From CAVQNQ01 sp963714205 (GTDB taxonomy: Bacteria; Acidobacteriota; Terriglobia; Bryobacterales; Bryobacteraceae): a stretch of DNA of 64,000 bases. The position numbers and the translations under genes are program-made. The notes below the pieces were generated by a model that was given only the letters and a program-made list of their open reading frames with translations, was not told the DNA's origin and searched no databases. The stretch lies in the NCBI GenBank assembly GCA_963714205.1, contig CAVQNQ010000006.1, positions 62,001-126,000 of the forward strand, in the 5' to 3' direction. Shown piece by piece: positions 50,598 through 59,882 of this stretch (positions within the stretch are counted from its first letter, which is position 1; every line of letters starts with the position of its first letter).

Positions 50598-51188
50598 TTA
50601 CCGGGCGAGGTCGATACCGAGCTTTTTCAGTTCCTCGGAATAATACCGCCGGAGGAGCAGGTCCCATTCTTCGGAGCCTTCGGCGATCTCGCGCTTCTGC
50701 GAGCGGATCTTCTGGCGGGCGGCTCGATCCACGCGATCCTCGGCTTGCAGCAACTCCGTGAGCAGGCGCACGATTTCCAGCCGCACGTTATTGGGATCCT
50801 TGTCCTTCAACCGCAGGTCGCGGTTCTTGCGGAGCATGTCCACCAGTTTGTGCGAGATCTCGGTGACTTTGTCGCGCGACAGCTTCATGCCGTCCCCGGT
50901 GTCGCGGCCCGAGGCGCGGATGACTTTCCGCTGGGAGATCAGCGTATTCTTGATGCGTCGGAACATCTCCTGGTAGCTGACGCCCTCGCGGCGCATGTAT
51001 TCGCTGTACTGTCCGAGCAGATCCCGAACTTCATCGTTCAGACGGTCCTCGACCGCCAGTTCATCCCCGATGACCTGGGCGATGCGTTCGGCCACCAGGT
51101 CGGGGCTGGACGTCTCAATGATTGCCGGAGAGAGTTTTCGGACAAGTTGGCGGGATAGATAAGCGACGAATTCTCTGGCCAGCAGCAT
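50598..51188 (-). CDS. DUF507 protein with two fused DUF507 units
   Basis: 196 residues. Residues 1-90 and about 101-196 resemble each other and the DUF507 family: M-L-L-A-R-E-F-V-A-Y-L-S then M-K-L-S-R-D-K-V-T-E-I-S, each followed by an acidic middle and a Y/F-S-E-E-L-K-type end. DUF507 proteins are usually about 90 residues, so this is an internal duplication or fusion. They are helical and of unknown function. ATG 51188 is the start. It is divergent from the Crp/Fnr gene across 210 bp. Confidence 0.8.
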   Translation of the reverse strand: MLLAREFVAYLSRQLVRKLSPAIIETSSPDLVAERIAQVIGDELAVEDRLNDEVRDLLGQYSEYMRREGVSYQEMFRRIKNTLISQRKVIRASGRDTGDGMKLSRDKVTEISHKLVDMLRKNRDLRLKDKDPNNVRLEIVRLLTELLQAEDRVDRAARQKIRSQKREIAEGSEEWDLLLRRYYSEELKKLGIDLAR

Positions 51189-51398
51189 TCGATATCGACT
51201 GAAATTAACAGTTTATCACGCGGCCCGAGCTTTCCAGAAAACGCCCGCTCCGCCCGGCCTCTACCCCCCTCCGGTTCGGTACGTACTGTTCAGCACTCTG
51301 GGGCGAAAATTCTGCATGACAGGGAACGTTTGCCGGGCGATAATCTGGGAATAAAACCGCATGCGCGAGAAAACATACAATAGCTTGGAGGGTTTGGC

Positions 51399-52121
51399 AT
51401 GACACGGATCGCTGAGCAGACCCTAGCCTGCGAAGACGCCCTAACGTATCTGCCGCGCAAGCCCTTGATCGAGTTCGCCAAGGGACGCGTGATCTATGGA
51501 GGGCATCAGCCTTGCGATAGCCTGTACGTGGTCATCCTGGGCCGCGTCAAGGTGAACAACACAGGCGACGATGGCTGCCAGATCATATCGCGGATCGTCT
51601 GCGCCGAGGGACTTTTCGGAGAGCCAGCGCTGGTTGGAGCGTCCGCGCGGTCGGAGGCGGCCGTGGCACTCGACAACGTGAGCCTGATGTGCTGGAGCCG
51701 GGCCGAGATCGAGCATCAGATCGACCGCGAGCCGCGCCTGGGCCTGGCGCTTTCGCAATACCTGGTCCGCCAGTGCCTCGAACTCCAGGACCGTATCGAG
51801 AGCATGGCGGTCTATAAAACGCCCGAGCGTGTGATGCTGTCGCTGGTGCAACTGGCCGGATCCCTGGGTACTCCGCTCGAAGACGGGTCCATCCGCATCG
51901 GCGCCCTCACGCACTCCACGATCGCTGAGTTCGTGGGGACCTCCCGCGAGATCGTCACCTTCCAGATGAACCGGCTGCGGCGCCTGGGGCTGCTGCGCTA
52001 TTCCCGCCGGCATATTGACATCTACTCGCAGGCCATTTGCGAAACCCTGCGACAGCGGGGCGTAAACGTGTCTTATCCGGCTGGAGCGATGGCCGGGAAC
52101 GCCGCCGGACAGTCCGTTTAA
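51399..52121 (+). CDS. Crp/Fnr-family transcriptional regulator
   Basis: 240 residues. A cyclic-nucleotide-binding-type beta-barrel (about 25-125) is joined by a long helix to a C-terminal winged HTH (about 165-225) with the recognition region T-H-S-T-I-A-E-F-V-G-T-S-R-E-I-V-T-F. The Cys residues do not form the N-terminal cluster of true FNR, so oxygen sensing by Fe-S is unlikely; the R-x-S motif for cAMP is not obvious either. GGAGGG lies 6 bases before ATG 51399. Its 3' end overlaps the glycosylase gene by 4 bp. Confidence 0.88.
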   Translation: MTRIAEQTLACEDALTYLPRKPLIEFAKGRVIYGGHQPCDSLYVVILGRVKVNNTGDDGCQIISRIVCAEGLFGEPALVGASARSEAAVALDNVSLMCWSRAEIEHQIDREPRLGLALSQYLVRQCLELQDRIESMAVYKTPERVMLSLVQLAGSLGTPLEDGSIRIGALTHSTIAEFVGTSREIVTFQMNRLRRLGLLRYSRRHIDIYSQAICETLRQRGVNVSYPAGAMAGNAAGQSV

Positions 52122-52831
52122 TCGTAGACGAAGTGGAGGATTTTCTTGAGATCCTCCCAAGCCTCGCGCTTGGCATCCTGGTTGTACGGCCGCAGCAAGT
52201 AGGAAGGGTGATAGGTCACCAGCACAGGGAAATCCCTCCACTGGAACCATTTCCCGCGCATCTTCGTGACGCCCTCCTTGTGTCCGGTCAAAGCGCGCGC
52301 GGCCGTTCCGCCCAGGGCGCAGATAGCCTTGGGGGCGAGGGCCAGAAGCTGGCGCGAGAGAAACTGGCCGCAGATTTCCATTTCATCGGGCTCCGGCGTG
52401 CGATTCTCGGGCGGCCGGCATTTCACCACGTTGCAGATGTAGACATCCTCCCGCCGCAGGGGCATGCCTTCCTTGCGAGCCGTATTCTCGATCATCTGGG
52501 TGAGCAGTTGTCCGGCGCGGCCCACAAACGGGATGCCCTGGGCGTCTTCATCGGCTCCCGGGCCTTCGCCGACGAAAACCAGCGGCGAATGCGGATTGCC
52601 CACCCCGAAAACCAGCTTGTTGCGGCCCTCATGCAGGCGGCATCGGCGGCAGTCCCCGATATCGTTGAGGATCTGGAGCATGGCATCCGGGCTGGCGGGT
52701 GTGGCAGGCAAGGCCGACCGTGCAGGCTCGGGTTCGCTGACCCCGGGTGCCCGGCGGTAGAGTGTCCGGAATCCCAGATCCTGGTAAAACTCCAGGTAGC
52801 GGCGAACCCGATCAGCGTCCATCGGCGGCAT
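52118..52831 (-). CDS. Family 4 uracil-DNA glycosylase (Fe-S)
   Basis: 237 residues. The 4Fe-4S ligands fit C61, C64, C138 and C154, with the 16-residue spacing of the last two known for family 4. Catalytic-region motifs are GEGPGADED (88-96), FVGRAGQLL and, near the end, HPSYLLR. It removes uracil from DNA in base-excision repair. An extra N-terminal 50 residues precede the core. It starts inside the last codons of coaBC (ATG 52831, or ATG 52822), so the two are probably cotranscribed. Confidence 0.92.
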   Translation of the reverse strand: MPPMDADRVRRYLEFYQDLGFRTLYRRAPGVSEPEPARSALPATPASPDAMLQILNDIGDCRRCRLHEGRNKLVFGVGNPHSPLVFVGEGPGADEDAQGIPFVGRAGQLLTQMIENTARKEGMPLRREDVYICNVVKCRPPENRTPEPDEMEICGQFLSRQLLALAPKAICALGGTAARALTGHKEGVTKMRGKWFQWRDFPVLVTYHPSYLLRPYNQDAKREAWEDLKKILHFVYD

Positions 52832-54008
52832 GCAGGGCCAGGCGCAGCTTGAGCGCCTCGTCGAAGATCCGGTCGGCGATCTCGCGTTTGGGCGCGCGCG
52901 CCACGGGGATCGATTCGCCGGTGCGCAGGATCAGGATCACTTCGTTGGCATCCGATTCGAAGCCGGTCTCGCTCCCGGTGACCAGGTTTCCCACCAGCAT
53001 GTCGCAGTTCTTGGATTCCAGCTTGCGGCGCGCCTCCCTTTCCAGATTCTGGGTTTCGGCCGCGAAACCGATCAGCATCCGGTCGCCCTTCTTGCGCCCC
53101 AGCTCGGCCAGGATGTCGGGCGTGGGGTCGAGCTCCAACGAGATCCGCGCGGCGGTCTTCTTGAGCTTCTGATCCGGCACCTTGCTCAGGTGGAAGTCCG
53201 CTACCGCGGCGGCCTTAACCACGATGCCCGCCGGCTCGAGGTGCGCGAAGACCTGGTCGCGCATTTCGATGGCGGTGCGCACCGGAATCACCTCCACGCC
53301 GTGGGGCGGCGCCAGGGTCACAGGACCGGAGATCAGCACCACGCGCGCGCCGCGGGCGGCGGCGGCCTCGGCCAAGGCGTAGCCCATCTTGCCACTGGAA
53401 CGGTTGGAGATGTAGCGAACCGGGTCCAGCGGTTCCTGGGTGGGACCGGCTGTCACCAGCACCATTTCGTCCTCCAGGTCGTGCGGGCGCAACAGTCGCG
53501 CGATGTGCGAGGCGATGATTTCCGGGTCAGCCAGGCGCCCCGGTCCGGTCATACCACAGGCCAGGTAGCCGCTCCCGGGTTCCACGATGATGTGCCCGCG
53601 CCGGCGCAGAACCTCCAGGTTGGCGCGCGTGGCGGGGTGCTCCCACATGTTGACGTTCATGGCGGGCGCCACCACCACCGGGCCGGTGAAGGCCAAATAT
53701 AGTGTGGTGAGGAAATCGTCGGCCAGGCCATGGGCCATCTTGGCCATCAGGTCGGCCGTGGCCGGGGCGATCGCCAGGACCTCATTCTCCTGAGCCACCG
53801 AGATATGTTCGATGGCGTCTTCGATGGCGAACAGATCGGTGAGTACCTTGTGCCCGGTGAGCGCGGCGAAGGTGAGGGGCCGGACGAACTTCTGCGCGGC
53901 AGCGGTCATGACAGCCTGGACCTGGTGGTCCTGCTGCATGAGCAGGCGCGCCAGTTCCGCAGCCTTATAAGCCGCGATACCTCCACCAATTCCCAGAATA
54001 ATTTTCAT
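52812..54008 (-). CDS. coaBC: Bifunctional phosphopantothenoylcysteine decarboxylase/phosphopantothenate-cysteine ligase
   Basis: 398 residues. The N-terminal FMN decarboxylase has GGIAAYK, the catalytic His in IEHIS, the PAMNVNMW motif and the substrate-recognition Cys in LACGMTGPGRL. The C-terminal synthetase half has VTAGPTQEPLDPVRYISNRSSGKMG and V-K-A-A-A-V-A-D-F. It makes 4'-phosphopantetheine for coenzyme A. ATG 54008 begins the protein. The order yicC-gmk-rpoZ-coaBC is widespread in bacteria. Confidence 0.95.
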   Translation of the reverse strand: MKIILGIGGGIAAYKAAELARLLMQQDHQVQAVMTAAAQKFVRPLTFAALTGHKVLTDLFAIEDAIEHISVAQENEVLAIAPATADLMAKMAHGLADDFLTTLYLAFTGPVVVAPAMNVNMWEHPATRANLEVLRRRGHIIVEPGSGYLACGMTGPGRLADPEIIASHIARLLRPHDLEDEMVLVTAGPTQEPLDPVRYISNRSSGKMGYALAEAAAARGARVVLISGPVTLAPPHGVEVIPVRTAIEMRDQVFAHLEPAGIVVKAAAVADFHLSKVPDQKLKKTAARISLELDPTPDILAELGRKKGDRMLIGFAAETQNLEREARRKLESKNCDMLVGNLVTGSETGFESDANEVILILRTGESIPVARAPKREIADRIFDEALKLRLALHAADGR

Positions 54009-54042
54009 GGCAGGAGCGGCCTCGCAGGCTCGCGGGGCGGCT

Positions 54043-54291
54043 TTACAGCACCGGCTCCGGCGGCGCTTCCGCGGGCGCCTCGCCCGTGAGGCTGTACTTG
54101 ACCAGGCCTCGCCGCACCTCTTCGACGGCGATAATGGTGGGTTTTTTGGACGAGGTGGGTAGAAACGGACGCGCGCCTCCCTGCAACTGCCGGGCGCGCT
54201 TAGCCGCCACGATGATGAACCGGTAGGTGCTCTGCTCGGGATCGTCGGGAATGGTGCAGTGTGCGTTGTTGCGGGGTGCCTTATCGGGCAT
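54043..54291 (-). CDS. rpoZ: DNA-directed RNA polymerase omega subunit
   Basis: 82 residues. S-T-Y-R-F-I-I-V-A-A-K-R-A-R-Q-L-Q and the later AVEEV-R-x-G-L-V-K-Y match omega, which helps beta-prime folding and ppGpp response. The Ala/Pro/Glu tail is common. Gene order between gmk and coaBC supports the call. The start is ATG 54291, 12 bp after gmk. Confidence 0.92.
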   Translation of the reverse strand: MPDKAPRNNAHCTIPDDPEQSTYRFIIVAAKRARQLQGGARPFLPTSSKKPTIIAVEEVRRGLVKYSLTGEAPAEAPPEPVL

Positions 54292-54303
54292 TGGGATACC
54301 TCT

Positions 54304-54912
54304 TCATGCTTGAAACGTCTCCAGAATGGGCCGGATCCGGTCTTCTATCCTGGTACGCCGGGCGCGTTCGGCGTACACGATGGCGCTGAGAACCTCATCC
54401 GATTCGGCCAGCTCGCGGTTAATCAACACATAATCGTACTGGTCGTAGTTACGGATCTCTTCAGCCGCGTCCCGCAGCCGCCGCTCGATGACTTCTTCGC
54501 GGTCCTCGCCCCGCGCGCGCAGGCGCTCTTCTAAGATCTGTCGCGAGGGAGCCAAAATGAAGATAGTTACGGCTTCGGGAATCTTACACTTCAATTGTCT
54601 CGCACCTTGCACATCGATGTCGAGTACCAGGTCTTTCCCCTCGGCGCGGGCCTTTTCGAGGATGCCGCGGTGCGTGCCATAGTAATTGCCGAAGACTTCA
54701 GCCCATTCCAGGAACTCGCCGCAGCCCCTCATGGCTTCGAACTCGGCCCGCGACACGAAGTGGTAATCGCGCCCGTCCACCTCATGGCCGCGCAGGGGGC
54801 GGGATGTGTAAGACACGGAAAACATGAGGCCTGGGACGCTCGCCAGGAGCCGCGCCACCAGCGTGGATTTGCCCGAGCCGGAAGGCGCGGAGATGATGAA
54901 GACGGTGGTCAT
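54304..54912 (-). CDS. gmk: Guanylate kinase
   Basis: 202 residues. The P-loop is SAPSGSGKST (8-17), followed by SYTSRPLRGHEVDGRDYHFVS and the LDIDVQGARQLK motif. It converts GMP to GDP. The start ATG 54912 overlaps the yicC stop by 4 bp. Confidence 0.96.
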   Translation of the reverse strand: MTTVFIISAPSGSGKSTLVARLLASVPGLMFSVSYTSRPLRGHEVDGRDYHFVSRAEFEAMRGCGEFLEWAEVFGNYYGTHRGILEKARAEGKDLVLDIDVQGARQLKCKIPEAVTIFILAPSRQILEERLRARGEDREEVIERRLRDAAEEIRNYDQYDYVLINRELAESDEVLSAIVYAERARRTRIEDRIRPILETFQA

Positions 54913-55805
54913 TCGAGATTCAGGGACTGCTCGCGGATTTTGTCGATCTCGGATTTGGCCGCCAGGGCCAGATCGGTGATGGTCAGGCCGAGATCGCCCA
55001 GGCCGCCGGTCTTGGAGAGAATGGTGTTGGCTTCCCGGTTCATCTCCTGGAGCAGAAAATCGAGGCGCTTGCCAACTTCGCCGTCGCCAGCCAGCAGGGC
55101 TTCGAGTTGCGCAGCGTGTGTACGCAGGCGCACCAATTCCTCGGCGATATCGCTACGGTCGGCCAGCAAGGCCGCTTCCTGCGCCAGCCGCTGGGGCTCC
55201 AGGCCGGCGCCGTGCAGCAATTCGGCCAGCCGCTCGCGCAGGCGCTTCTGGAAGGCGGAAACGGCCCCCTCGCGGATCGTCTCGATGCGCCCCGCCAAGC
55301 TGCAAACCGTCTCGCACCGCTGGCGCATCTCGGCCGCCATGGCCGCGCCTTCGCGCTCGCGAAACACGTTCAGCGCCGCGGCAGCCTCGGTGACGCTCTC
55401 CAGGACCGCCTGGGCCACTTCTTCGCCGCTCTCCTGCTCCTCGGCGGAAGAGACCAGCATTCCGGGAATCGCCAGGGCGGCGTTCAGATCCGGCCGGCCC
55501 TCGATCCGGTAGAGCGTGGCGGCCTCGTGGAAGGCCCGCATATAGGCGTCCATCAGCGCCCGGTTCCATGGCACGGCGCCAGCCGCACGGGTGCGCGTAA
55601 AGGTGAGATGAACCTGCAAGTGGCCCCGCGCCACGGCGTCCTTCAGCAGCGCGCGAATGCGGCTCTCCAGGGCGTCCAGCTCGGGAGGCAGATGGAAGTG
55701 CAGATCCAGGCCGCGATGATTGACGCTCTTCAAAGTCAGCAGGATCTCGCCTTCGGGGATGGTCTTGCGGACCTGCGCGAAACCGGTCATACTACGCACG
55801 CTCAT
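54909..55805 (-). CDS. yicC: YicC family endoribonuclease/stress protein
   Basis: 298 residues starting with the family signature MSVRSMTGFAQV at 55805; upstream codons look non-coding. The middle carries L-K-S-V-N-H-R-G-L-D-L and the C-terminus has K-R-L-D-F-L-L-Q-E-M-N-R-E-A-N-T-I-L-S-K. YicC proteins are reported to be RNA-degrading enzymes or adaptors. The gene lies directly after the ABC exporter, whose stop overlaps its start by 4 bp. Confidence 0.93.
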   Translation of the reverse strand: MSVRSMTGFAQVRKTIPEGEILLTLKSVNHRGLDLHFHLPPELDALESRIRALLKDAVARGHLQVHLTFTRTRAAGAVPWNRALMDAYMRAFHEAATLYRIEGRPDLNAALAIPGMLVSSAEEQESGEEVAQAVLESVTEAAAALNVFREREGAAMAAEMRQRCETVCSLAGRIETIREGAVSAFQKRLRERLAELLHGAGLEPQRLAQEAALLADRSDIAEELVRLRTHAAQLEALLAGDGEVGKRLDFLLQEMNREANTILSKTGGLGDLGLTITDLALAAKSEIDKIREQSLNLE

Positions 55806-57638
55806 AAATCCACCACCTGGCCCACGGGGGAGCCGGCATCCTCGAATTGCAGCTCGTGCAGCCGCTGATAAATGCCGCCCTGGTTCATCAGCTCCTCGTG
55901 CGTCCCGCACTCGCTGATGCGGCCCTTGACCAGCACCACGATCTTGTTGGCGCGGCGGATGGTGGAGAGCCGGTGCGCAATGACGATCACGGTGCGGTCC
56001 TCCATCAGGTTGGCCAGCGCTTTCTGCACCAGCAGCTCGGATTCGGTATCCAGGTGCGAGGTGGCTTCGTCCAGGATCAGGATGGGGGCGTTCTTGAGCA
56101 GCGCGCGGGCGATGGCGATGCGCTGCCGCTGGCCGCCGCTCAGGCGCGCGCCGCGGTCGCCGATCACCGTTTCGTAGCCCTCCGGAAGCCGCCCGATGAA
56201 CTCGGCGGCCAGGGCCGTTTCGGCGGCGCGGCGGATATCGTCCATCGAGGCGCCCGGCCGGGCGTAGGCGATGTTGCGGGTTACCGTGTCGTTAAACAGG
56301 AAAGTATCCTGTGCCACAATGCCGATCTGCGCGCGCAACGCGGCCAGGTCCAGCTCGCGCACGATCGCGCCCATCCACTTTCACGGCGCCGCCGGAAACG
56401 TCGTAGAAACGCGGAACCAGGTTGGCCACGGTGGTCTTGCCGGCGCCGCTCGGTCCCACCAGGGCCACCACCTCGCCGGCTTTCACTTCCAGATCGAGGT
56501 TCTCGATCTGGAAACCGTGGGGCGCTCCGGGATAGCGGAATGAGACGCCTTCGAAGACCACGCCCCTCTCGAAGCGCTCCAGCTTGAGGGCGCCGGGCTT
56601 CTCGACGATCTCCTCGCGGTGATCGAGATACTCGAAAACCTTCTGCGAAGCGCCCAGCGCCTGCTCGAAGATGTTGTGAATGCCCACCAGGCGTTTGACA
56701 GGCTCGTAGAGCATCAGCAGGGCCACCACGAAGCTGATGAAATCGCCCGCGGTCATAGCCCCGGCCTTGATCTGGGTCACCGCGTAGGTGAGCAGCAGCA
56801 CGATGGTGATAGCGCCGAAGAACTCGATCAGCGGCGAGGAGATGCCCTGTTGCAGAACGTAGCGCACGTTGGTCTTGAGCATCTTGCGGGAGGCCTCGCG
56901 GAAGCGGCGCGATTCGTAAGCCTCGGCCCCGAAAGCTTTTACCACCATGTGACCGCTGAGGGTCTCCTGCAGGATCTGGTTCAGCTCGGCCTGCCGGTCC
57001 TGCGTGCGTCGGCTGGTGCGGCGGATGCGGCGGCCGATCGAGCGCGTAGGCAGAATGACGAAAGGGAGCACGGTCAGGCTCACCACCGCCAATTTCGGGT
57101 CGTTGCTCAGCACCACGATGGTGAGTGCGATGGCGCTGAACAACTGCCGCAAAAAATCGGCCAGCATCTGCGACGTGGCCACTTGCACCTTGTCGATATC
57201 GTTCATGATGGACGACATGAGCTGGCCCGTCGAGTGCGCTTCGAAGAATTCGGCACCCTGTTTGACGACCTTATCGAAAACCGCGTTGCGCAGATCGGTG
57301 ACCGCCGAGAAGCCGGCGTAGCTGATGAGGTAGTTGCCCAGGTAATCGCAGATGCCCTTTATAAGAAAGACCGCCACGATGGCGATTCCCACCAGCGTCC
57401 AGGGGCTGCGGTCCAGGGGAAGCAGCTGGTCCAGGTACAACTGGCGGTGCAGGATGGGGTGCGGGAACAGCGGCAGCCGGCCGGAGGAGTTGGGATTCAG
57501 CACGCGCTCGAAGGTGGGCTTCATGAGCATGGCGATGAAACCCTGGGCGGCGCCCGCCAGCGCCATCAGGACGACCGAGCCGGCCAGGTGGGGCGTGTAC
57601 CGCCGGGACCATGCCAGAAGCCTCGCCAGTTCCTTCAT
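55802..57638 (-). CDS. MsbA-type lipid/multidrug ABC exporter, one frameshift in this sequence
   Basis: An N-terminal six-helix ABC membrane domain (about 15-320) is fused to an ATPase with G-P-S-G-A-G-K-T-T (Walker A), L-S-G-G-Q-R-Q-R (signature) and I-L-I-L-D-E-A-T-S (Walker B). Such half-transporters flip lipid A or similar lipids. The frame breaks after VKVDGRD; the protein continues as VRELDLAALRAQIGIVAQDTFLF in another frame. Removing one base near 56363 gives 1836 bases (611 residues). The remainder is intact, so a sequencing error is likely. It is followed by yicC and preceded by a GT9 gene, a sensible place for an LPS-lipid exporter. Confidence 0.9.
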
Positions 57639-58543
57639 GCGGCCACCCGCAGTCGCCCCAGCGCCTCGAGCACGCGGGCCGTTTCTATGGAGCCAATGCC
57701 CTCGGGCGAAGCGATAACCTCGAAAGCCGTGCGCCAGGGTCCCCAGATAACCGGATCGGAGGCGCCGAAAATGGCTACCACCGGAACTCCGAAGGCCGCC
57801 GCCATGTGAGCCGGGCCGGAATCGTTGCCCACGAAAAACGAGGCGCCCGACAGCAGAGATTTGATCTCCCCGAGGGGAGCCGCGGTAATGGTCCGGAAGG
57901 CGCGGAAAGGCGCCAGATCGTCACCCTCGCCGCCGATGAAGACCGGCTCCAGCCCGTACTCGCGCAGGCGCGCCGCCACGGCCAGGAAGCCATCGGCCCG
58001 CCAGGTCTTTTCCGGCGCGGCCGCCACCGGGTGGATGACCGCATAGCCCCGCGGCATCGCGGGAGCGGCGGCCACCAGCCGCGCCCGGGGGATCTCCTCC
58101 ACGGGCGCGCCCAGGAAAAAAATCGCAGCGGCCAGATGTTCGGCGGTGTGCACCTTTCGCTCAATTCCCAGAACCTGCTGGGCGCGCGGGATGCGCACAT
58201 TATAGATCCACCGGTGGCGGAAATGGCCGAACCCGGCGCGCCAGCGGGCCCCGGAGAGCGCCGTCATCCAGGCGCTGCGCGGGGCCCCGTGCAGGTTCAG
58301 GCACAGCGCCGGGCGGAAACGCCGCAGAGCTTTCAGGCTGGGCGGCAGGATCTCATCCACCTCCGGATGATCTTCGAAAATCGCACGGAAGCGCTCTTCC
58401 ACCACCACCGCCACGCGCAGATCGGAGCGGCAGCGTTTCAGGATGCCGAGCGCGGGCGTGGTCAGGACGCAATCGCCCAGCGAGCGAAGCCGGATCACGG
58501 CCACCCCGCTCGACCGCGGCAGACTTGCCAGGACGCTTCCCAC
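57635..58543 (-). CDS. Glycosyltransferase family 9 (heptosyltransferase-like)
   Basis: 302 residues. N-terminal R-L-R-S-L-G-D-C-V-L-T-T-P-A-L and the C-terminal S-F-F-V-G-N-D-S-G-P-A-H-M-A-A-A-F-G-V-P-V-V-A-I-F-G match GT9, which adds heptose or similar sugars to lipid A core from ADP-sugar. The start GTG 58543 is probable. The ABC exporter downstream overlaps by 4 bp. Confidence 0.9.
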   Translation of the reverse strand: MGSVLASLPRSSGVAVIRLRSLGDCVLTTPALGILKRCRSDLRVAVVVEERFRAIFEDHPEVDEILPPSLKALRRFRPALCLNLHGAPRSAWMTALSGARWRAGFGHFRHRWIYNVRIPRAQQVLGIERKVHTAEHLAAAIFFLGAPVEEIPRARLVAAAPAMPRGYAVIHPVAAAPEKTWRADGFLAVAARLREYGLEPVFIGGEGDDLAPFRAFRTITAAPLGEIKSLLSGASFFVGNDSGPAHMAAAFGVPVVAIFGASDPVIWGPWRTAFEVIASPEGIGSIETARVLEALGRLRVAA

Positions 58544-58546
58544 GGA

Positions 58547-58717
58547 TTAGTCTTCGACCTTGGCCTCGTCCACCAGCATGACCGGAATGTCGTCGCGGAT
58601 GGGATAGACGCGGTGGCATTCGACGCACTTCAGGCCGCTCTGATCCAGTTTCATCTCTACCTCGGCTTTGCAAACGGGGCACACAAGGATTTCCAGCAGT
58701 TCTTTGCTGATCGCCAT
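58547..58717 (-). CDS. Trm112-like zinc-binding protein
   Basis: 56 residues. C-P-V-C-K and C-V-E-C form two zinc knuckles, and the tail Y-P-I-R-D-D-I-P-V-M-L is the Trm112/YcaR signature. In bacteria this small family is often next to lipid A or GT genes; its role is not fixed. ATG 58717 is the start of the conserved part. It ends 3 bp before the GT9 gene. Confidence 0.88.
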   Translation of the reverse strand: MAISKELLEILVCPVCKAEVEMKLDQSGLKCVECHRVYPIRDDIPVMLVDEAKVED

Positions 58718-58835
58718 AGTGATTCTTAAGTTTAGCAGGACCGCCGGCTCACCCCTCTCCCCCATTGGGCCATTGCGCCGGATTAGCACAGCGACGTATA
58801 TTGACAGTTTAGATTCCAGATGTTCAGAGGCCATT

Positions 58836-59810
58836 ATGCTTACTAAAAATACCTGGGTGGGCGGGCTTGCCGCGGCGTCCATCTTTTGGCTGGGCGCTTG
58901 CGGCGGAAGGCATGAGTCCACCGAGAGCTTCGCTCTGGTGACGACGAACACCAAGATCCCCTATTGGACCGACGCCGCCTCGGGTCTGTCGGCAGCAGCC
59001 AAGGAATTGGGCGTGCGGGCCGATGTCAACGGGCCCGAGAGCTACGATCCCAAAGCGGAAAAGGAGCAGTTCCTTCAAGTGATGGCCCGGAAGCCGGCGC
59101 CGGCCGGCATCCTGGTCTCCGCGGCGGATCCCGAACTGATGCGGGACGCCATCGATTCGGCGGTGGCTGCGGGCATTCCGGTGGTGACCATCGACGCGGA
59201 TTCGCCCAAGAGCAAACGCCTGATGTTCATCGGCACCAACAACTATGAAGCCGGAGAGATCGGCGGAGGCCTCCTCGAGAAGAATCTCAAGGGCAAGGGC
59301 GATGTAGTGGTGTTTACGATTCCCGGTCAGACCAATTTAGAGGAGCGGCTGGAGGGATACAAGCGGGCCCTGGCCAAGGACGGCGGAATCAAGATTTCGC
59401 GCGTGATCGACATGAAGGGCGAGCCGCCGGTCGCTTTCGACGCCACCCAGGCCATCGTGCAGAAAGGCGGCACGCTGCCGGACGCGTTCGTGTGCCTGGA
59501 GGCTTTAGCCTGCCCGGAAGTAGCGGACGTGCTGCAGCGCAGCAACGTAACCGGCAAGACCGTCATCGCCATGGATGCCATCCCGTCCACGCTCCAATGG
59601 ATTCAGAAGGGCGTCATCAAGGCCACCATCGCCCAGAGGCCGTTCACGATGGCGTATTACGGACTGCGGGTGCTGGACGACCTGCATCACAACAAGGCGA
59701 CCAGGGGGCCGGGCGGCCAGCCCACGCTGCCGGTTTTTGTCGATACGGGAACCATCCTGGTGGATTCGTCGAACGTCGCAACGTTCCTTTCCGCAGATCC
59801 AGCCAAATAG
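58836..59810 (+). CDS. Sugar-type ABC substrate-binding lipoprotein, orphan
   Basis: 324 residues. A lipobox (LGACGG) ends the signal peptide near residue 22. The mature protein is a type I periplasmic binding fold like ribose or autoinducer-2 binding proteins: I-P-Y-W-T-D-A-A-S-G at the N-terminus, P-V-V-T-I-D-A-D-S-P in the hinge strand and A-M-D-A-I-P near residue 250. No permease or ATPase gene is in the neighbourhood, so partners must be encoded elsewhere or the protein acts as a sensor. ATG 58836 gives the expected signal. Confidence 0.85.
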   Translation: MLTKNTWVGGLAAASIFWLGACGGRHESTESFALVTTNTKIPYWTDAASGLSAAAKELGVRADVNGPESYDPKAEKEQFLQVMARKPAPAGILVSAADPELMRDAIDSAVAAGIPVVTIDADSPKSKRLMFIGTNNYEAGEIGGGLLEKNLKGKGDVVVFTIPGQTNLEERLEGYKRALAKDGGIKISRVIDMKGEPPVAFDATQAIVQKGGTLPDAFVCLEALACPEVADVLQRSNVTGKTVIAMDAIPSTLQWIQKGVIKATIAQRPFTMAYYGLRVLDDLHHNKATRGPGGQPTLPVFVDTGTILVDSSNVATFLSADPAK

Positions 59811-59850
59811 CCGGGCGCTTCCTAAGGTTGCAGTCCCGGCGCTGCGAGGT

Positions 59851-59880
59851 GGGCAGGCCCCAGGCGGCCTGCCCGGAAAT
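59851..59880. terminator. Stem-loop terminator between convergent genes
   Basis: GGGCAGGCC (59851-59859) pairs perfectly with GGCCTGCCC (59866-59874), with a six-base loop and a GGAAATTTT tail on the + strand, a plausible rho-independent terminator for the binding-protein gene. The same stem could serve the minus-strand histone-like gene. Confidence 0.65.
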
Positions 59881-59882
59881 TT

